Below, one piece after another: positions 34,111 through 35,558 of a stretch of 35,558 nt of DNA. Position numbers and translations under genes: made by a program. Within the stretch, counting starts at the first letter, position 1. Each line of letters opens with the position of its first letter. A model generated the notes under the pieces. That model saw only the letters and a program-made list of their open reading frames with translations. It was not told the DNA's origin and ran no database searches. Origin of the DNA: Candidatus Parabeggiatoa sp. nov. 2 (lineage in GTDB: Bacteria; Pseudomonadota; Gammaproteobacteria; Beggiatoales; Beggiatoaceae); assembly GCA_002085445.1 (NCBI GenBank), contig NBMI01000179.1, positions 1-35,558 on the forward strand, in the 5' to 3' direction.

Positions 34111-35558
34111 TCAAACCGCTTTTGGATCAGTCTCAAATACTTCAAAGATGTTGACACGTTCAGTGCGCCCTTTGACTTTGATGTTGTCAAGAAATCGAGT
34201 GGTATATTGAGAAGGATTCGTCAAGTTATCAAGCGTACTTTGGCTAATAATGAGTGAGCCTTTGTAAGTGGCCAATACCAATTTGAATCGAAGGAAAGCT
34301 TGGTTGAGTTTTGTTAAATTCTTCCAGTTTATGGAGCATCGCAATGGCGGCGTTAAGCGCATCGTCGGCATTGATAAACAAAGCCATGATGGCATCGCCA
34401 ATATATTTATCAATAATACCTTGATGTGTACTGATGATTGGCCCCATTTCGTTGAGATAGGCATTAATAAAATTGAAATTTTCTTCGGGCGACATTTTTT
34501 CAGATAAGGCGGTGAAAGAACGAATATCTGAAAATAGGATAGTCATGTTCATTTCTACATGATTGCTCAGTTGAACCTCAAGAATGTCCGCCTTGTCTAA
34601 CAGTTGTAAACATTCATTAGGCACAAACCGTGCGTATGCTTGACTGGTTTCTTCTAATTTGACTTCGGCCAGTTTGCGCTCCCTTATTTCCAATTTCTGT
34701 ATGGCGATGGCATCAAGCATTTGTGCCATGGCGCTTGATAATTCTCCAATTTCATCTTTGGAATTGACTTTAATCTCAATGTTTCTGTCGTTGGCAGAAA
34801 TTTTATGAGCCACATTAACAAGCGATTTTAAAGGCTTTGTGATGCCGCGTGCAAAAACATAAGACAGGAATAACGTTAATAAAATCGTTCCGCTGGTGAT
34901 TATCAAGGATAAGATAAATACAGAATGTGCGTCTTTTTTGAGTGTTTCGGCCGACGCTTTTAAATCGGCCGATATCTGATCTTCTACGCGCTTAAACAGA
35001 TTGATTCGGCCAGTTGCCATTTCCCACCAATAAGTTGGCTCTACCTCCAAACGGCTACCATTCAATAAGTGATTTAACGCGCTGATAACGGGTGCTTCAT
35101 CTATTTCGATGATAGCATCGATTTCATCTACCGTCTTTTGTTGGTTTTTCAAATCAATAGCCGTCGCTAAATACCTTTTATAGGTTTTAAAGGTATTTTC
35201 AACTATCTCAATGTTTTTAAGTTCTGATTGTGAAACATCGGCTAGTTTTTGGTATCTTGCCAAAATACTATAGACACGTTGGTATTGTTGATGAAAAGCC
35301 TCAATAGACTTCTGTTCCCCACGCAAGACATAATTATTCAATTGATGAATTAATCCACCATAGCCTACTTGAGCACGTAACTCAACAATCATTTGAAACT
35401 TAACCGCTTTTTTGAAAGCGCTTTTCCTAATTTGTTCGACTTTTTCTACATAATGGCCTTCTTGCATGGTGTTGTGATAGCGTTGTTTTTGGCTGGGAGT
35501 GGCAAAGAACAAGAAATTTTTGATATAGATATCTTGTGCCCCCACCAGCAAGATAAAT
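34111..35558 (-). pseudogene. HAMP-adenylate cyclase sensor, frameshifted; 5' end outside the window
   Basis: The frame is open to the window edge (FILLVGAQDIYIKNF suggests a preceding membrane helix), so the start is not seen. In order: an extracytoplasmic helical sensor (GYGGLIHQLNNYVLRG, PTYWWEMATGRI), a transmembrane helix (about 35 residues before the HAMP), a HAMP domain (RGITKPLKSLVNVAHKIS..NSKDEIGELSSAM), a coiled linker, and a cyclase domain (FSDIRSFT, DKYIGDAIMALF, IQIGIG). Near 34270 the frame breaks. The cyclase end (YKGSLIISQ..IKVKGRTERVNIFEVFETD) continues in another frame to 34111. Compared with the cyclases at 4031 and 5990, about 38 residues holding the Thr and NLASR catalytic motifs are missing, so this cyclase is dead even apart from the frameshift. 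Confidence 0.85.

Overview
The window looks like a piece of an AT-rich chromosome from a large sulfur bacterium of the Beggiatoaceae/Thiotrichaceae (Gammaproteobacteria). The reasons are gammaproteobacterial housekeeping genes (adk, ligA, ycjX/ycjF, yggU, mltF, a PlpD-type patatin) lying among very many short repeats. These include runs of 7-bp units that recall the interspersed TAACTGA heptamers known from marine Beggiatoaceae. The lineage is inferred from gene content and repeat style, not from a marker gene. I saw no rRNA, tRNA or CRISPR array.

Layout. 430-7729: a tandem signalling cluster. It holds a single receiver protein and three copies of a receiver-adenylate cyclase-TPR-like-receiver gene, the first broken; a TnpB-like gene with lost catalytic residues sits between copies 1 and 2. 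7919-11058: a TerB-like protein and a type Vd (PlpD-like) secreted phospholipase. 11590-14883: a broken mltF, a 150-bp MITE-like element, adk, a block of alternating hairpins, and yggU. 15378-16637: an intact-looking TnpB. 16689-20016: ycjX and ycjF, separated by 64-bp repeats. 20018-28021: a defence-like accessory region with a tnpB remnant, a probably truncated AAA ATPase, an EVE/PUA-like protein, a relic of a NACHT-like NTPase, a TumE-type toxin-antitoxin pair, a conserved unknown, and a NotI-family restriction enzyme with the ruins of its C5-cytosine methyltransferase. 28167-31089: two ORFs that read as one broken protein, a periplasmic ligand-binding domain followed by a mechanosensitive-type (MscS) channel. 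31119-33654: long hairpin arrays and ligA. 34111 to the end: a broken HAMP-adenylate cyclase running off the window.

Two themes unify the window. First, most gaps contain palindromes with stems of 5-7 bp and usually a TTTA or TAAA loop. Their stems differ between copies by paired changes, so pairing rather than sequence seems to be kept. Second, at least five genes (cyclase copy 1, mltF, the methyltransferase, the binding-protein/MscS gene, the HAMP cyclase) carry internal deletions with frame loss while the rest reads well. This could be true decay in a repeat-rich genome, or an assembly or amplification artefact; reads would decide.

How the genes may work together: the cyclases would convert sensory input and receiver phosphorylation into cAMP, YcjX and YcjF are a conserved envelope-stress pair, and the restriction, toxin and ATPase genes form a decaying defence island.
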